Position numbers and translations under genes: made by a program. Shown here in pieces: positions 43,501 to 51,234 of a DNA stretch of 56,422 nucleotides. This stretch comes from an uncultured Clostridium sp. (GTDB lineage Bacteria; Bacillota; Clostridia; TANB77; CAG-508). Location of the stretch: positions 1-56,422 of the forward strand of contig CAOKRC010000007.1 of the NCBI GenBank assembly GCA_948471035.1. The letters are read 5' to 3'. The first letter of the stretch is position 1. Every line of letters begins with the position of its first letter. The notes beneath the pieces were generated by a model. The model made no database searches and was not told the DNA's origin. It saw nothing but the letters and a program-made list of their open reading frames with translations.

Positions 43501-45773
43501 AAGAAAAACAAAAAGGCGAAAAAGTACGAGAATTCACAACAGGAGCAGACAACTACTTCACCGAAAGACTGGGAGTAGGAGAATACATACTACATGAAGT
43601 AGAAGGTCAAATTGAAGCAATCCAAGACAAAGGATATGCAACTCTAGAAGACACATACTTCAAAATAGAAGACACAAGCGAAGCAAAAAAAATAAGCCTA
43701 GAACAAGACTACACAAAACTAGAAATAGAAATACAAGACAAAAAAAGCAAAGAAAAACTACAAGGAATAAAACTAGAAATCTACAAAGTAGAAGAAACCG
43801 AAAATGGAGAAAAACAACAAGGCGAAAAAGTACGAGAATTCATAACAGGAGAAGAAAACTACTACACCGAAAGACTACCAGTAGGAGAATACGTAATCCA
43901 TGAAGTAGAAGGGCAAAAAGAAGTACAAAACAAAGGATATGTAACCCTAGAAGACACATACTTCAAAATAGAAGACAAAATAGAAATACAAAAAATACTA
44001 CTAGAACAAGAATACACAAAAGTAGAAATAAAAATAATAGACACAGAAACAAAAAAATCAATAGAAGGAATAAAAATAGAAATCTACAAAGTAGAAGAAG
44101 ACGAAAATGGAGAAAAGAAACCAGGAGAAAAAATAGGAGAAATCGAAACAGGAAAAGAAGGAAACGAACTAGAAAAACTACCAGTAGGAGAATACATAAT
44201 CCGTGAGCTAGAAGAGCAAAAAGAACTACAAGACAAAGGATATGTAACAATGGAAGACATCTATTTCAAAATAGAAGACAAACCAGGAGTACAAAAAGTA
44301 GAAATCGAACAAAGCAAGAGCAAATTAGAAATAGAACTAGTAGACAAAGAAACCAAAGAAAAAATAGAAAAATCAACACTACAAATAATAAAAATAGCAG
44401 AAGACGGAAAAGAAGAACAAATAAAAGAAATAAAAACAACAAAAGAAAACAGTATAGTAGAAAAACTAGCAATAGGAGAATATATCCTAAGACAAACAGA
44501 AGAGGGAATACAAGAACAAGGATATGTAAGAATACAAGACAAAAAATTCAAAATAATAGACACAGTAAAAACACAAAAAATGATAATAAAACAAGACTAT
44601 ACAAAAATAGAAATAAGCGTAATAGACAAAGAAACAAAAGAACTAGTACTAGGAGCAAAAATAAGCCTACAAGATAAAAACGGAAACGACATAGTAGAAG
44701 ACTGGTTAAGCACAAAAGAAGCGAAAAAAATAGAAAGAATACCAGTAGGAGAATACTACATAGTAGAAAAAGAAGCACCAACCCTAAGAGGATACGTAAA
44801 AACAGACAAAGTAGAAATAAAAATAGAAGAAACAAGCGAAACACAAAAATACGAACTAGAACAAGACTACACAAAAGTACAAATAGAACTAGTAGACCAA
44901 GAAACAAAAGAGGAAATAGAAGAAGAAATAGAATTAGTAATAAAAGACGAAAAAGGAAACATAGTAGCAGAAATCAAAAAAGATAGCAACACAGAAGAAA
45001 TCGACCAAATACTAGAAAAATTACCAGTAGGAGAATACATACTAGAAAGCACAAAAGAACCATATGGATACAAGCCAATAAAAAAGCAAATAGAAATAAA
45101 AGACACGCAAGAAGTACAAAAAATTGGACCAATAGAAATAGAAAGAGAAATATTTGACATAGAAGTACAAGAATGGATAGACAAAATAGAAAGAAACGGA
45201 AAAGAAGAATACAAAAACCAAAAAGAAGAACAAACAGTAAAAAAACTAGATGTAAAAGACAAAAAAATCCCAACAGAAGACATAAAAATAACATACAAAA
45301 TAAGAGTAAAAAACATAGGAAAAATAAGAGGAGAAGTAGGAAAAATAGAAGTCACAATACCAGCAGGAATGGAATTCAAAAAAGAAAACAACAAAGGATA
45401 TTGGGAAGAAGAAGGAGGAAAAATAATAACAACAGGGTTAGCAGGAAGAGAACTAAAAGAAGGAGCAAAAGCAGAACTAGAAATAACATTCCGCTGGAAA
45501 AATGGGTTAGAAAACTTTGGAAGCAAAAGAAGCAAAGTAGAAATAAAAGAAGTAACAAGCGACATAGGGTTCAAAGAAGCAAACGAAGAAAACAACATAG
45601 CAGAAACAAAAGACGTAATAATAGGAGTATCAACAGGAGAAATGAACATACTATGGGCATGTTGGGGACTACTAATAACGTTAATACTAATAGAAATATA
45701 TGTAACAAAAAAACTACATATAAAGAAATTCAAACTAAAAGATAGGACATTAAAATATAGGAATAAAAAATAA
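37539..45773 (+). CDS. Giant Cna-B/SpaA-repeat surface protein
   Basis: 2,744 residues in one frame. Signal peptide (residues 1-33), a Cys/Trp-rich N-terminal region (34-225), then InlB-type repeats (YTVTYNANGGTGS, YTFGGWTDG, YSFNGWSLSG). SpaA/Cna-B pilin-like domains follow (ATFTLYEWNGSTY, GKYYIKEKTPSNGYLLD). The C-terminal half holds about ten degenerate 75-110 residue repeats built on T-K-x-x-I-x-x-x-D-x-E-T-K-E, LPVGEY and GYVT. A CARDB/DUF11-like domain (VKNIGKIRGEVGKIEVTIPAGMEF), a membrane helix (ILWACWGLLITLILIEIYV) and a basic tail end it. There is no LPXTG. Likely an adhesin or stalk anchored by the helix. AAGGAAAA lies before the ATG. Confidence 0.9.
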   Translation: MNTNILKKKLIIIFLTIAMLVPYIPVFTPVVEAERVGYHYVIHNNGNWTKWGGSLDGCNNYVAESKTCYHYRNWHTIGDKEVIYSGEQLDGGGSMKIYRDDIVEDGINYTKDVRVFKWMITESDCQEFPKNGKYIQAYGYRYVNKEQEPERELNGKYLWDPNNLITDLEKNLFIDNKTTYGLRRNDGCELTGHPDDWHLCNEGIYYCENSHTISRYKCQGHEDPNTYTVTYNANGGTGSTANTYHTYDVDGSLALNGFSNTGYTFGGWTDGTHTYSAGQTVKNLTATNGGVVNLTAVWIRNNYNLNVNPNGGTWEGSTSEQNFTIAYEGTKTISNPIRYGYSFNGWSLSGTGSTLTETTFRMGYQNASLTAGWTLITHNITGTVTWNDQNNKYNARRNVSVTLSRTPTTGSVTPVPSPVQVAGNATYTFNNVQTYDTTTNNAYTYSVSQNKVPGYRTTINNFTITNDLILPTYTSNITYTPIDTYQNKYLKNGKVKIEANVQATSPNTYQELGLNNGIVTFNIDNNIILDTNTLKIYHTNSSGVRTQITNYTLNGNTLTVDFGENKISKTKDKLEIEIYGTLNQIKEYTSSINLTGKLRAYNGENTNINLGTLTSKTAKITSQYQMPKANIKITKHDSITEQNLTDATFTLYEWNGSTYVEKETIKDTNKDGIYESNYYEWNKTTEGKYKIVETGIPEKHKDLGFSMEFTINQLVQGNYTITPDYNNSAYKITYGIRNPDDLDSINGTVENEPYKIKASIDLLDSENLRQIQGEATFKIYEWDKANNQYKIYTSYTTGNEVKVKRLENKTYITEEWLYYTPNNEGKYRIIEETAPYGYYGDYEDDNASIKRTYDITVLEIVGQNGTTISLSNQNGKFVNQRTKAKINLSKIDTETKGAAQGDATLGGAVYELYAKENIYHADGITQNYEDEPALLYKKDQIIQTVATNEEGKLVFENLECGKYYIKEKTPSNGYLLDQNTYELDLTYQNETNKLIEKDQTSEEKVKKQGFQIYKIKQTDRTEYEGLQNAGFTIYRINNLSIVKEGKISKNQDGTYTLNDPIAKEDQTLKKQANKNGTYKIQDLIDYYYKIKYTENNMESLPQDETSYHPYNINEEKVKNYASSQEGTYIEELKTNGDGYLRSPELAYGEYIVLETTVPKNLETAKPFYINIQNDSRNVQKLKFIQDDNFETKIKIYKEDSTTGKTVLKAGTKYVIRNSAGDLMTINSWDATHGYVEYGTETNPFETGTDGYLVTPMSLPVGKYTLEEIEAPNGYVLEGHEGTSVNGQTVKNPRTKVEFEISTNQIYYTDDFLDTNIIVIKQQNQPQLGSLKITTEGEYVSGANKNADGNYTFTYETKPVEGATYQIKAKENILTQDGHNTVIYQKDQVISTVTTNNEGIAYVDNLPQGKYYIEQTIAGNGFTLNKEQKEFEITYGTNEQNLQIGTKEWKEKAETTPVIHKEETYTNQRQKLQIEIEKIDPETNQKLQGAEIGLYVANDIKNQETNQTILEKDTLVEKQTTNQEGKITYSENLPLGNYYVKEIKAPEKYVYNGETKAIDGTYDTSQTETKQIKTTIENEKTSINIQKTTKDDKNLAGATLELRDSKGQIVESWTTEEKAKNIKALKTNEQYKIIETEPAKGYVTAKEITFSITDNGTIQTEAQIKEQNTIIMKDQTTKIIVELQDPKTKEQVSGAILKIVNEQGEIVAEFETKEIAEEIEKLPIGKYTIIEEKEPEGKGYVTIPEVKFEIKDTEESQRIVLTQEQTKIQISLKDIETKEAVVRATLQLIKKNEEREEEQILEEWISMVEPHQIEQLPVGKYWVREIVTPTDRGYATIKDHEIEVKNTIQTQVVEILNDITKVTVNLVDKDTKENIIGAILQLNNKETGETIREWETTEESYKTTRIPVGNYIIKNKKANIELGQVTIEEKETQIKDTEEEQIITLEQDYTKLEIELIDRETKQLIEGIKFEIYKIEEKEKQDDQGNTKKEKQKGEKVREFTTGADNYFTERLGVGEYILHEVEGQIEAIQDKGYATLEDTYFKIEDTSEAKKISLEQDYTKLEIEIQDKKSKEKLQGIKLEIYKVEETENGEKQQGEKVREFITGEENYYTERLPVGEYVIHEVEGQKEVQNKGYVTLEDTYFKIEDKIEIQKILLEQEYTKVEIKIIDTETKKSIEGIKIEIYKVEEDENGEKKPGEKIGEIETGKEGNELEKLPVGEYIIRELEEQKELQDKGYVTMEDIYFKIEDKPGVQKVEIEQSKSKLEIELVDKETKEKIEKSTLQIIKIAEDGKEEQIKEIKTTKENSIVEKLAIGEYILRQTEEGIQEQGYVRIQDKKFKIIDTVKTQKMIIKQDYTKIEISVIDKETKELVLGAKISLQDKNGNDIVEDWLSTKEAKKIERIPVGEYYIVEKEAPTLRGYVKTDKVEIKIEETSETQKYELEQDYTKVQIELVDQETKEEIEEEIELVIKDEKGNIVAEIKKDSNTEEIDQILEKLPVGEYILESTKEPYGYKPIKKQIEIKDTQEVQKIGPIEIEREIFDIEVQEWIDKIERNGKEEYKNQKEEQTVKKLDVKDKKIPTEDIKITYKIRVKNIGKIRGEVGKIEVTIPAGMEFKKENNKGYWEEEGGKIITTGLAGRELKEGAKAELEITFRWKNGLENFGSKRSKVEIKEVTSDIGFKEANEENNIAETKDVIIGVSTGEMNILWACWGLLITLILIEIYVTKKLHIKKFKLKDRTLKYRNKK

Positions 45774-45783
45774 AGTTTGTTCA

Positions 45784-45823
45784 AAAAAATGATTTAGAAT
45801 TTAGGTTCTAAATCATTTTTTAT
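45784..45823 (+). terminator. Terminator of the surface protein gene
   Basis: AAAAAATGATTTAGAA paired with TTCTAAATCATTTTTT, six-base loop. Confidence 0.9.
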
Positions 45824-45853
45824 ACAATAGGAAAGTACACTATTTTAGTTAAA

Positions 45854-45890
45854 CATAGGGGGCATTGCTCGTCCGCGATGCAAGGCCTAT
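45854..45890. repeat. Small G/C-rich palindromic repeat
   Basis: TAGG...GCATTGC TCGTCC GCGATGC...CCTA hairpin. It looks like a variant of the GTAGGGG family seen between rpoB and rpoC; a fragment GCATTGCTCGTTTGCC is also at about 19947. Confidence 0.6.
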
Positions 45891-45951
45891 TTTAGAAGAT
45901 TTAGTACAAAAGTGTTATTTAGTAATAAAACATAAGGAAGGGTAATTGCAC

Positions 45952-45980
45952 TTGACAAACCAAAGCTAAAAGCGTAAAAT
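45952..45980 (+). promoter_or_regulatory. Sigma-A promoter of gdpP
   Basis: TTGACA, 17-nt spacer, TAAAAT, 24 nt before the ATG. Confidence 0.75.
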
Positions 45981-46004
45981 AGAGTATATATAAAAGGAGG
46001 ATTT

Positions 46005-48039
46005 ATGCAAAATAGTAACAAAAGAACATTTGAGATAATAAATTCGAAAACAAAAATATATTTAGTAATTATAGCAATATTACTAGCAGTAATATGCTTT
46101 TATGAAATAGCCTTTATAATGCCAGCAGTCATTTTGTTTGGCTTTATTTGTTTTTATGCAGTATGGACAAATAATAAAAGAAAAGCAGAAATATCAAATC
46201 ATATTAGAGAGTTAACAATAAATGTAGATAGTGCAGCAAAAAATACACTTATAAATTCACCATTTCCATTAATAATAATAGAAACTGACGGAAATATAAT
46301 CTATAAAAGTTCAAAATTTGTTAGTGAATTTGAAAACGTAGATATTGAAGAAACTTTAAATGAAATAATACAAGAAATAAAAATAGACATACAAGAGAAA
46401 ATAAACGATAACGACAAAAATAGAACAAAAGATAGACAAATACAAATGGAGCAAATAATACAAGATAAAAACTATAAAATTATAGGAGAATATGTAAAAT
46501 CAAAACAAAATACAAAAAATAATCAAGCAGAATATATGTTATTATTATATTTTGTAGATAACACAGACTATGTAAAAGCAATAAAAAAATATAATGATGC
46601 TCAAACATGTATAGGAATTATAATGATAGACAATTATGAAGAACTATTACAGAGAATATCAAATGAGTCTAGACCTGAAATTATAGCAAAAATAGAAAAA
46701 ACAATCTATGATTGGGCATTAGAATCAAATGGTTTAGTAATAAAATCCGAAAGAGACACATTTGTATATGTATTTGAACAAAGATATTTAGATAAAGTAA
46801 AAGAAAATAAATTTCCAATATTAGATACAGTAAAAGAAATAAAACTAGAAGGAGCACTTCAAATAACTTTAAGTATATCTATATCAAATGAAGGTGCTAC
46901 AGAATATGAAAAATATAAATCTGCACTATCAGGAATGGATATTGCATTAGGTAGAGGAGGAGACCAAGCAGTAATTAGAGAAAATGAGAAATATCTATTC
47001 TTTGGAGGAAGAACACAAGAATTAGAAAAAAGAACAAAAGTTAAAGCGAGAATAGTAGCGCATGCATTAGAAGAATTAATAATGAAATCAAAAGATATAT
47101 TAATAATGGGACATGTAAATGGAGATATAGATTCAATAGGTTCTAGTTTAGGTATATATAGGTTAGCCAAAAGCTTAGGGAAAGACGCAAACATAATAAA
47201 TGAAACTGTAGGTCTAAGCCTAAATCAATTTATAGAAACAGTAAAAAAAGAAGAAGATGAAGAGGTTTTCATAGATAAACAAGAAGCTTTATCAAGAATA
47301 AGTAATGACACTTTACTTATAATAGTAGATACACATAAAAGAGGATATGTAGAGTCACCAATATTACTTGAAAAAACAAACAAAATAGTGGTAATAGATC
47401 ACCATAGAAGAAGTGCAGATTATATAGATAATGCAACCCTAACATTTCATGAAGTATATGCATCATCAGCAGCAGAACTTGTAACAGAATTATTACAATA
47501 TGTAGAAAAACCATTAAAACTAAATCAAGTGGAAGTAGAGGGTCTGTATGCAGGAATAATGACAGATACCAAAAACTTTACTTTTAAAACAGGAGTAAGA
47601 ACATTTGAAGCAGCAGCATATCTACGCAAATGCGGGGTAGATATAATAAAAGTAAAAAAATGGTTCCAAAGCGATTTAGAAAATTACAATACCATTGCTG
47701 AAATAGTAAAAGATGCAGAAATTATACGAGATGGAATAGGAATATCTATTTATGATAAAAAAAACAAAGATGCAGGAGTAATATGTGCAAAAGCAGCAGA
47801 TGAACTATTAACCATAAGTGATATTACAGCATCATTCGTAATAGGAGATATAGGAGATAAGGTATGTATAAGTGGACGTTCAATAGGAGATATAAACGTA
47901 CAAGTAATCCTTGAAAAATTACGGAGGAGGAGGACATATTACCTTAGCTGGAGCACAAGTTGAAGGAAAAACAAAACAAGAAGTAAAAGAAGAATTAATA
48001 AAGAAAATAGATGAATATTTTGAGGAGTTGGGAAATTAA
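46005..48039 (+). CDS. gdpP: Cyclic-di-AMP phosphodiesterase GdpP, read through one CGG site
   Basis: About 677 residues. Two N-terminal helices (residues 17-53), a PAS-like region, a degenerate GGDEF domain (GIIMIDNYEELLQ; IALGRGGDQAVI), a DHH domain (GHVNGDIDSIGSSLG; VIDHHRRSADYIDNA) and DHHA1. It hydrolyses c-di-AMP. The standard frame ends in REKLRRRRTYY-like nonsense after CGG at 47922. The +1 frame gives EKLGGGGHITLAGAQVEGKTK, the invariant GGGGH substrate loop, and a stop at 48037-48039. That stop overlaps the rplI ATG (TAATG), so only recoded ribosomes arrive at the coupled start. GGAGG lies before the ATG. Confidence 0.95.
47922..47924 (+). other. CGG +1 recoding site, gdpP
   Basis: TTA-CGG-AGG in zero frame; TTA-GGA-GGA restores the GGGGH motif. 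Confidence 0.95.
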
Positions 48040-48485
48040 TGAAAGTAATATTAAAACAAGATATAAAAGGTGTTGGAAAAAAAGACCAAATAATAAATGC
48101 AAATGATGGATATGCAAGAAACTTTTTATTTCCAAAAAACTTAGCAGTACCAGCAGATAAGGGGAACATGACAAACTTACAATCAAAAAAATCATCAGAA
48201 GAACATAGAAAATCTTTGGAAAAAGAAGCAGCAATTGAAACTAAAAAGAAAATAGAAGGAATACTTTTAAAACTACCAGTAAAAAGTGGAGAGAACGGAA
48301 AAGTATTTGGTTCAATAACATCAAAAGAAATAGGCGAAAATTTAGAAAAACAATATGAAATAAAAGTAGATAAAAAGAAAATAGATTTAAAAGAACCAAT
48401 AAAAAATTTAGGAATGTTCAACATAGAAATAAAACTATATGATGGAGTAATAGCAAAACTAAAAGTAAATGTAATTTCGGAGTAA
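48039..48485 (+). CDS. rplI: 50S ribosomal protein L9
   Basis: A 148-residue bL9: MKVILKQDIKGVGKKDQIINANDGYARNFLFPKNLA, the long central helix, and the C-terminal domain (GKVFGSITSKEIGENLEKQ). The start overlaps the gdpP stop. The gdpP-rplI-dnaB order is the standard one in Firmicutes. Confidence 0.97.
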   Translation: MKVILKQDIKGVGKKDQIINANDGYARNFLFPKNLAVPADKGNMTNLQSKKSSEEHRKSLEKEAAIETKKKIEGILLKLPVKSGENGKVFGSITSKEIGENLEKQYEIKVDKKKIDLKEPIKNLGMFNIEIKLYDGVIAKLKVNVISE

Positions 48486-48508
48486 AGAATTCTAAACAAT
48501 TCCCAAAC

Positions 48509-48621
48509 TAGTGCGAAGAAGGTAATATATTTATTTTTTAGAAGTGGAGTACGTGGAGTCCACGTAGGCTAGACAAGTGTCGGAGATTATAAAAAATAAA
48601 TATATTACCTTTTGGGAGCGG
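48509..48621 (+). repeat. Structured intergenic element, copy C
   Basis: A 113-nt element between rplI and dnaB: left flank TAGTGCGAAG, outer stem AAGGTAATATATTTATTTT with complement, core GTACGTGGAGTC...GGCT...GTGTCG, right flank GGGAGCGG. Same length and order of parts as copies A and B. Confidence 0.8.
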
Positions 48622-48668
48622 ATGTAAAATATTAAACTTAAATAAAAACAATGAAAGGAAAAAAGGCA

Positions 48669-50003
48669 ATGGAACTAGGAAAAATCCCACCAAGCGACAT
48701 AGAAGCAGAACAAGCAGTATTAGGAAGCATGTTAACAGATAAAGATGCAGTAATCGAAGCTTTAGAAGTCCTAAAACAAGATGATTTTTATCGTGAAGAC
48801 AATAAAGCCATATATGAAGCAATGCTAAATTTATATAATAGAGCAGAACCAGTAGATATAATAACATTAAAAGCAGAACTAACTTCTATGGGGAAAATAG
48901 ACCAAGTAGGTGGATTAGAATATCTTGCAAATTTACCAGAAATGGCACCAACAAGTAGTAACATAGAAAAATATATAAAAATAGTAGAAGAAAAATCAAT
49001 GCTAAGAACGTTAATTGGAACTGCAAATGAAATAATATCACTAGGATACGACCCAACAGAAGATGTAGAAATGATAATGGACGAAGCAGAAAAAAAAATA
49101 TTCAACATTATGCAGAAAAAAAACCAAAAAGGTTATGCTTCAATGAAGGATATACTAGTAGATACTTTTGCGGAACTTGAGAAACTATATAACCAAAAAC
49201 AACATATAACAGGTGTACCAACAGGATTTGGCGACTTGGATTATAAAACAGCAGGTTTGCATCCATCAGACTTAGTATTAGTAGCAGCAAGGCCTGCAAT
49301 GGGAAAATCAGCATTTGCCCTAAACATAGCAACAAATGCTGCAGTAAGAGGGAACACTAAAGTAGCAATATTTAGCTTAGAAATGTCTAAAGAACAAATG
49401 GCAAATAGAATCCTATGTAGTGAAGCAATGGTAGATTCAAACAAAGTAAGAACAGGGAAAATAGATGAAGAAGACTGGGTAAAACTTGCAGGAGCATTAG
49501 GTCCATTATCAGAATCAGGAATATATATAGATGATACACCAGGAATATCAGTTATGGAAATAAGAGCGAAATGTAGAAAACTAAAACTAGAAAAAAACAT
49601 AGGGTTAGTAGTAATAGACTACCTTCAACTAGTACAAGCAAGTAGTTCAAGACGTGGAGGAAGCCGCGAACAAGAAATATCAGAAATAAGTAGGTCACTA
49701 AAAATATTAGCAAAAGAAATAAATGTACCAGTAATAGCACTATCACAATTATCAAGAGCACCAGAACAACGTCCAGACCATAGGCCAATGCTATCAGATT
49801 TACGTGAATCAGGAGCAATAGAACAGGATGCTGATATAGTAATGTTTTTATATAGAGATGATTACTATAATGAAGATAGCGAAAAGAAAAATATAGCAGA
49901 AGTAATAGTAGCAAAACATAGGTCAGGTTCAACTGGAACAGTAGAACTATTATGGCTAGGAAATTACACAAAATTTACCAATATAGATAAATATCACGAA
50001 TAA
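48669..50003 (+). CDS. dnaB: Replicative DNA helicase
   Basis: About 444 residues: N-terminal DnaB domain (KIPPSDIEAEQAVLGSML), RecA-like helicase core with Walker A ARPAMGKSAFAL, Walker B IGLVVIDYLQLV, and DLRESGAIEQDADIVMFLYR. It unwinds DNA at the replication fork. I prefer the ATG at 48669, preceded by AAAGG, over the one at 48651, which has no site. Intact in one frame. Confidence 0.96.
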   Translation: MELGKIPPSDIEAEQAVLGSMLTDKDAVIEALEVLKQDDFYREDNKAIYEAMLNLYNRAEPVDIITLKAELTSMGKIDQVGGLEYLANLPEMAPTSSNIEKYIKIVEEKSMLRTLIGTANEIISLGYDPTEDVEMIMDEAEKKIFNIMQKKNQKGYASMKDILVDTFAELEKLYNQKQHITGVPTGFGDLDYKTAGLHPSDLVLVAARPAMGKSAFALNIATNAAVRGNTKVAIFSLEMSKEQMANRILCSEAMVDSNKVRTGKIDEEDWVKLAGALGPLSESGIYIDDTPGISVMEIRAKCRKLKLEKNIGLVVIDYLQLVQASSSRRGGSREQEISEISRSLKILAKEINVPVIALSQLSRAPEQRPDHRPMLSDLRESGAIEQDADIVMFLYRDDYYNEDSEKKNIAEVIVAKHRSGSTGTVELLWLGNYTKFTNIDKYHE

Positions 50004-50017
50004 AAGAAAGGAACAAC

Positions 50018-51004
50018 ATGTTAGAAGAACTTGTGTTAAAAGCAATCAAGCAAAATAATTTAATAGAAGATGGAGATTCTATCGTAGTAGGTGTGTCAGG
50101 GGGACCTGACTCTATTACGTTATTAGACATACTTATAAAACTACAAAAACAAATAAAATTCAACATAGTAGTTGCACATATTAACCATATGATAAGGCGA
50201 GAGGCAGAAGATGATGAAAAGTATGTAGAAAAGTATTGTAAAAACAAAAACATTCCCTTTTATGCAAAACAAGCAAAAGTAGAAGAGATAGCTAAAAATC
50301 AAAAAATTGGAACAGAAGAAGCGGGAAGAAATTTAAGATATGAATTTTTTAATGAGATATTAGAAAAAACAAAATCAAATAAAATTGCAACAGCACATAC
50401 AAAAAACGATAATGTAGAAACAGTTTTAATGAATATAATAAGAGGTTCTGGAACAAAAGGACTAAAAGGAATTGAGTTAATAAGAGATAATAAATACATA
50501 CGTCCATTATTAGAAATTACTAGAACAGAAATAGAAGAATATTGCAAAAAAAATAATTTAGAGCCACGAATAGATACATCAAATATGGAAAATATATATA
50601 CAAGAAATAAAATAAGAAATCTATTAATTCCATATATACAAAAAGAATTTAATCCTAATATTATAGAAACAATTGATAGACTTTCTTGTATTTCAAAAGA
50701 AGAAAACAAATACTTTGAAAACATAACTAAAAAAACATATAAAGAAATTTTAGTAAAAGAAACAAAAAATGAAATAGTATTAGATTTAAAAAAATTTAAT
50801 ACATTAGAAACAGTTATAAAAAATAGAATAGTGTTATATACTATTAATAGACTTTTTGGGTCAAGTAGTGGAATAGAAAAAATCCATTTACAAGATATAA
50901 TAAAACTATGTAATAACAATATTGGAAATAAATACTTAATTCCAAATAAAAAAGTAAAAATTTTATTAAAAAATAGAAAAATATTTATCATGAAAAACTT
51001 ATAG
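50018..51004 (+). CDS. tilS: tRNA(Ile)-lysidine synthase, short form
   Basis: 328 residues. The PP-loop GVSGGPDSITLLD (residues 25-37) and the HINHMIRREAEDDEKYV and RNLRYEFF motifs identify TilS, which changes C34 of tRNA-Ile(CAU) to lysidine. The family is often about 430-470 residues; this one ends after a short stretch like the first part of the C-terminal domain and seems to lack the rest. No in-frame CGG explains it. Short forms occur in small genomes. AAAGGA lies 7 nt before the ATG, and dnaB ends 14 nt upstream. Confidence 0.9.
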   Translation: MLEELVLKAIKQNNLIEDGDSIVVGVSGGPDSITLLDILIKLQKQIKFNIVVAHINHMIRREAEDDEKYVEKYCKNKNIPFYAKQAKVEEIAKNQKIGTEEAGRNLRYEFFNEILEKTKSNKIATAHTKNDNVETVLMNIIRGSGTKGLKGIELIRDNKYIRPLLEITRTEIEEYCKKNNLEPRIDTSNMENIYTRNKIRNLLIPYIQKEFNPNIIETIDRLSCISKEENKYFENITKKTYKEILVKETKNEIVLDLKKFNTLETVIKNRIVLYTINRLFGSSSGIEKIHLQDIIKLCNNNIGNKYLIPNKKVKILLKNRKIFIMKNL

Positions 51005-51064
51005 CTTCCGTAAGGTAATGCTTGATACATCTACAATTGACACAAAAATGACACATAAAAACTA

Positions 51065-51093
51065 TTGCAAAAGCAAATTTGGTATGTTATATT
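51065..51093 (+). promoter_or_regulatory. Putative promoter of ftsH
   Basis: TTGCAA, 17-nt spacer, TATATT, about 140 nt before the ftsH start. Confidence 0.55.
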
Positions 51094-51122
51094 TCAATTC
51101 AATAAAGTAGACAGTGAAGAAT

Positions 51123-51150
51123 AGGGGCAGGACTGGTGTCTGACCTATCT
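51123..51150. repeat. Degenerate GTAGGGG-type repeat fragment
   Basis: AGGGGCAGGACTGGTGTCTG resembles one arm of the repeat between rpoB and rpoC, with several changes. Confidence 0.45.
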
Positions 51151-51234
51151 ACAAAGTTTTCTTTATAGAAGAGTGAAAAATAAAAGTGAAGAGTACAAAA
51201 TTTGCTTCACAAATTTTGAAGGAGGATAAAGACA

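Noticed and set aside
45640..45773. LPXTG sortase anchor at the end of the surface protein
   Set aside because: No LPXTG-like motif precedes the C-terminal helix; the end is a plain membrane helix with a basic tail.
41800..45784. Many long minus-strand ORFs under the surface protein gene
   Set aside because: They are Leu/Phe-rich shadows of the Lys/Glu-rich repeats and have no start signals.
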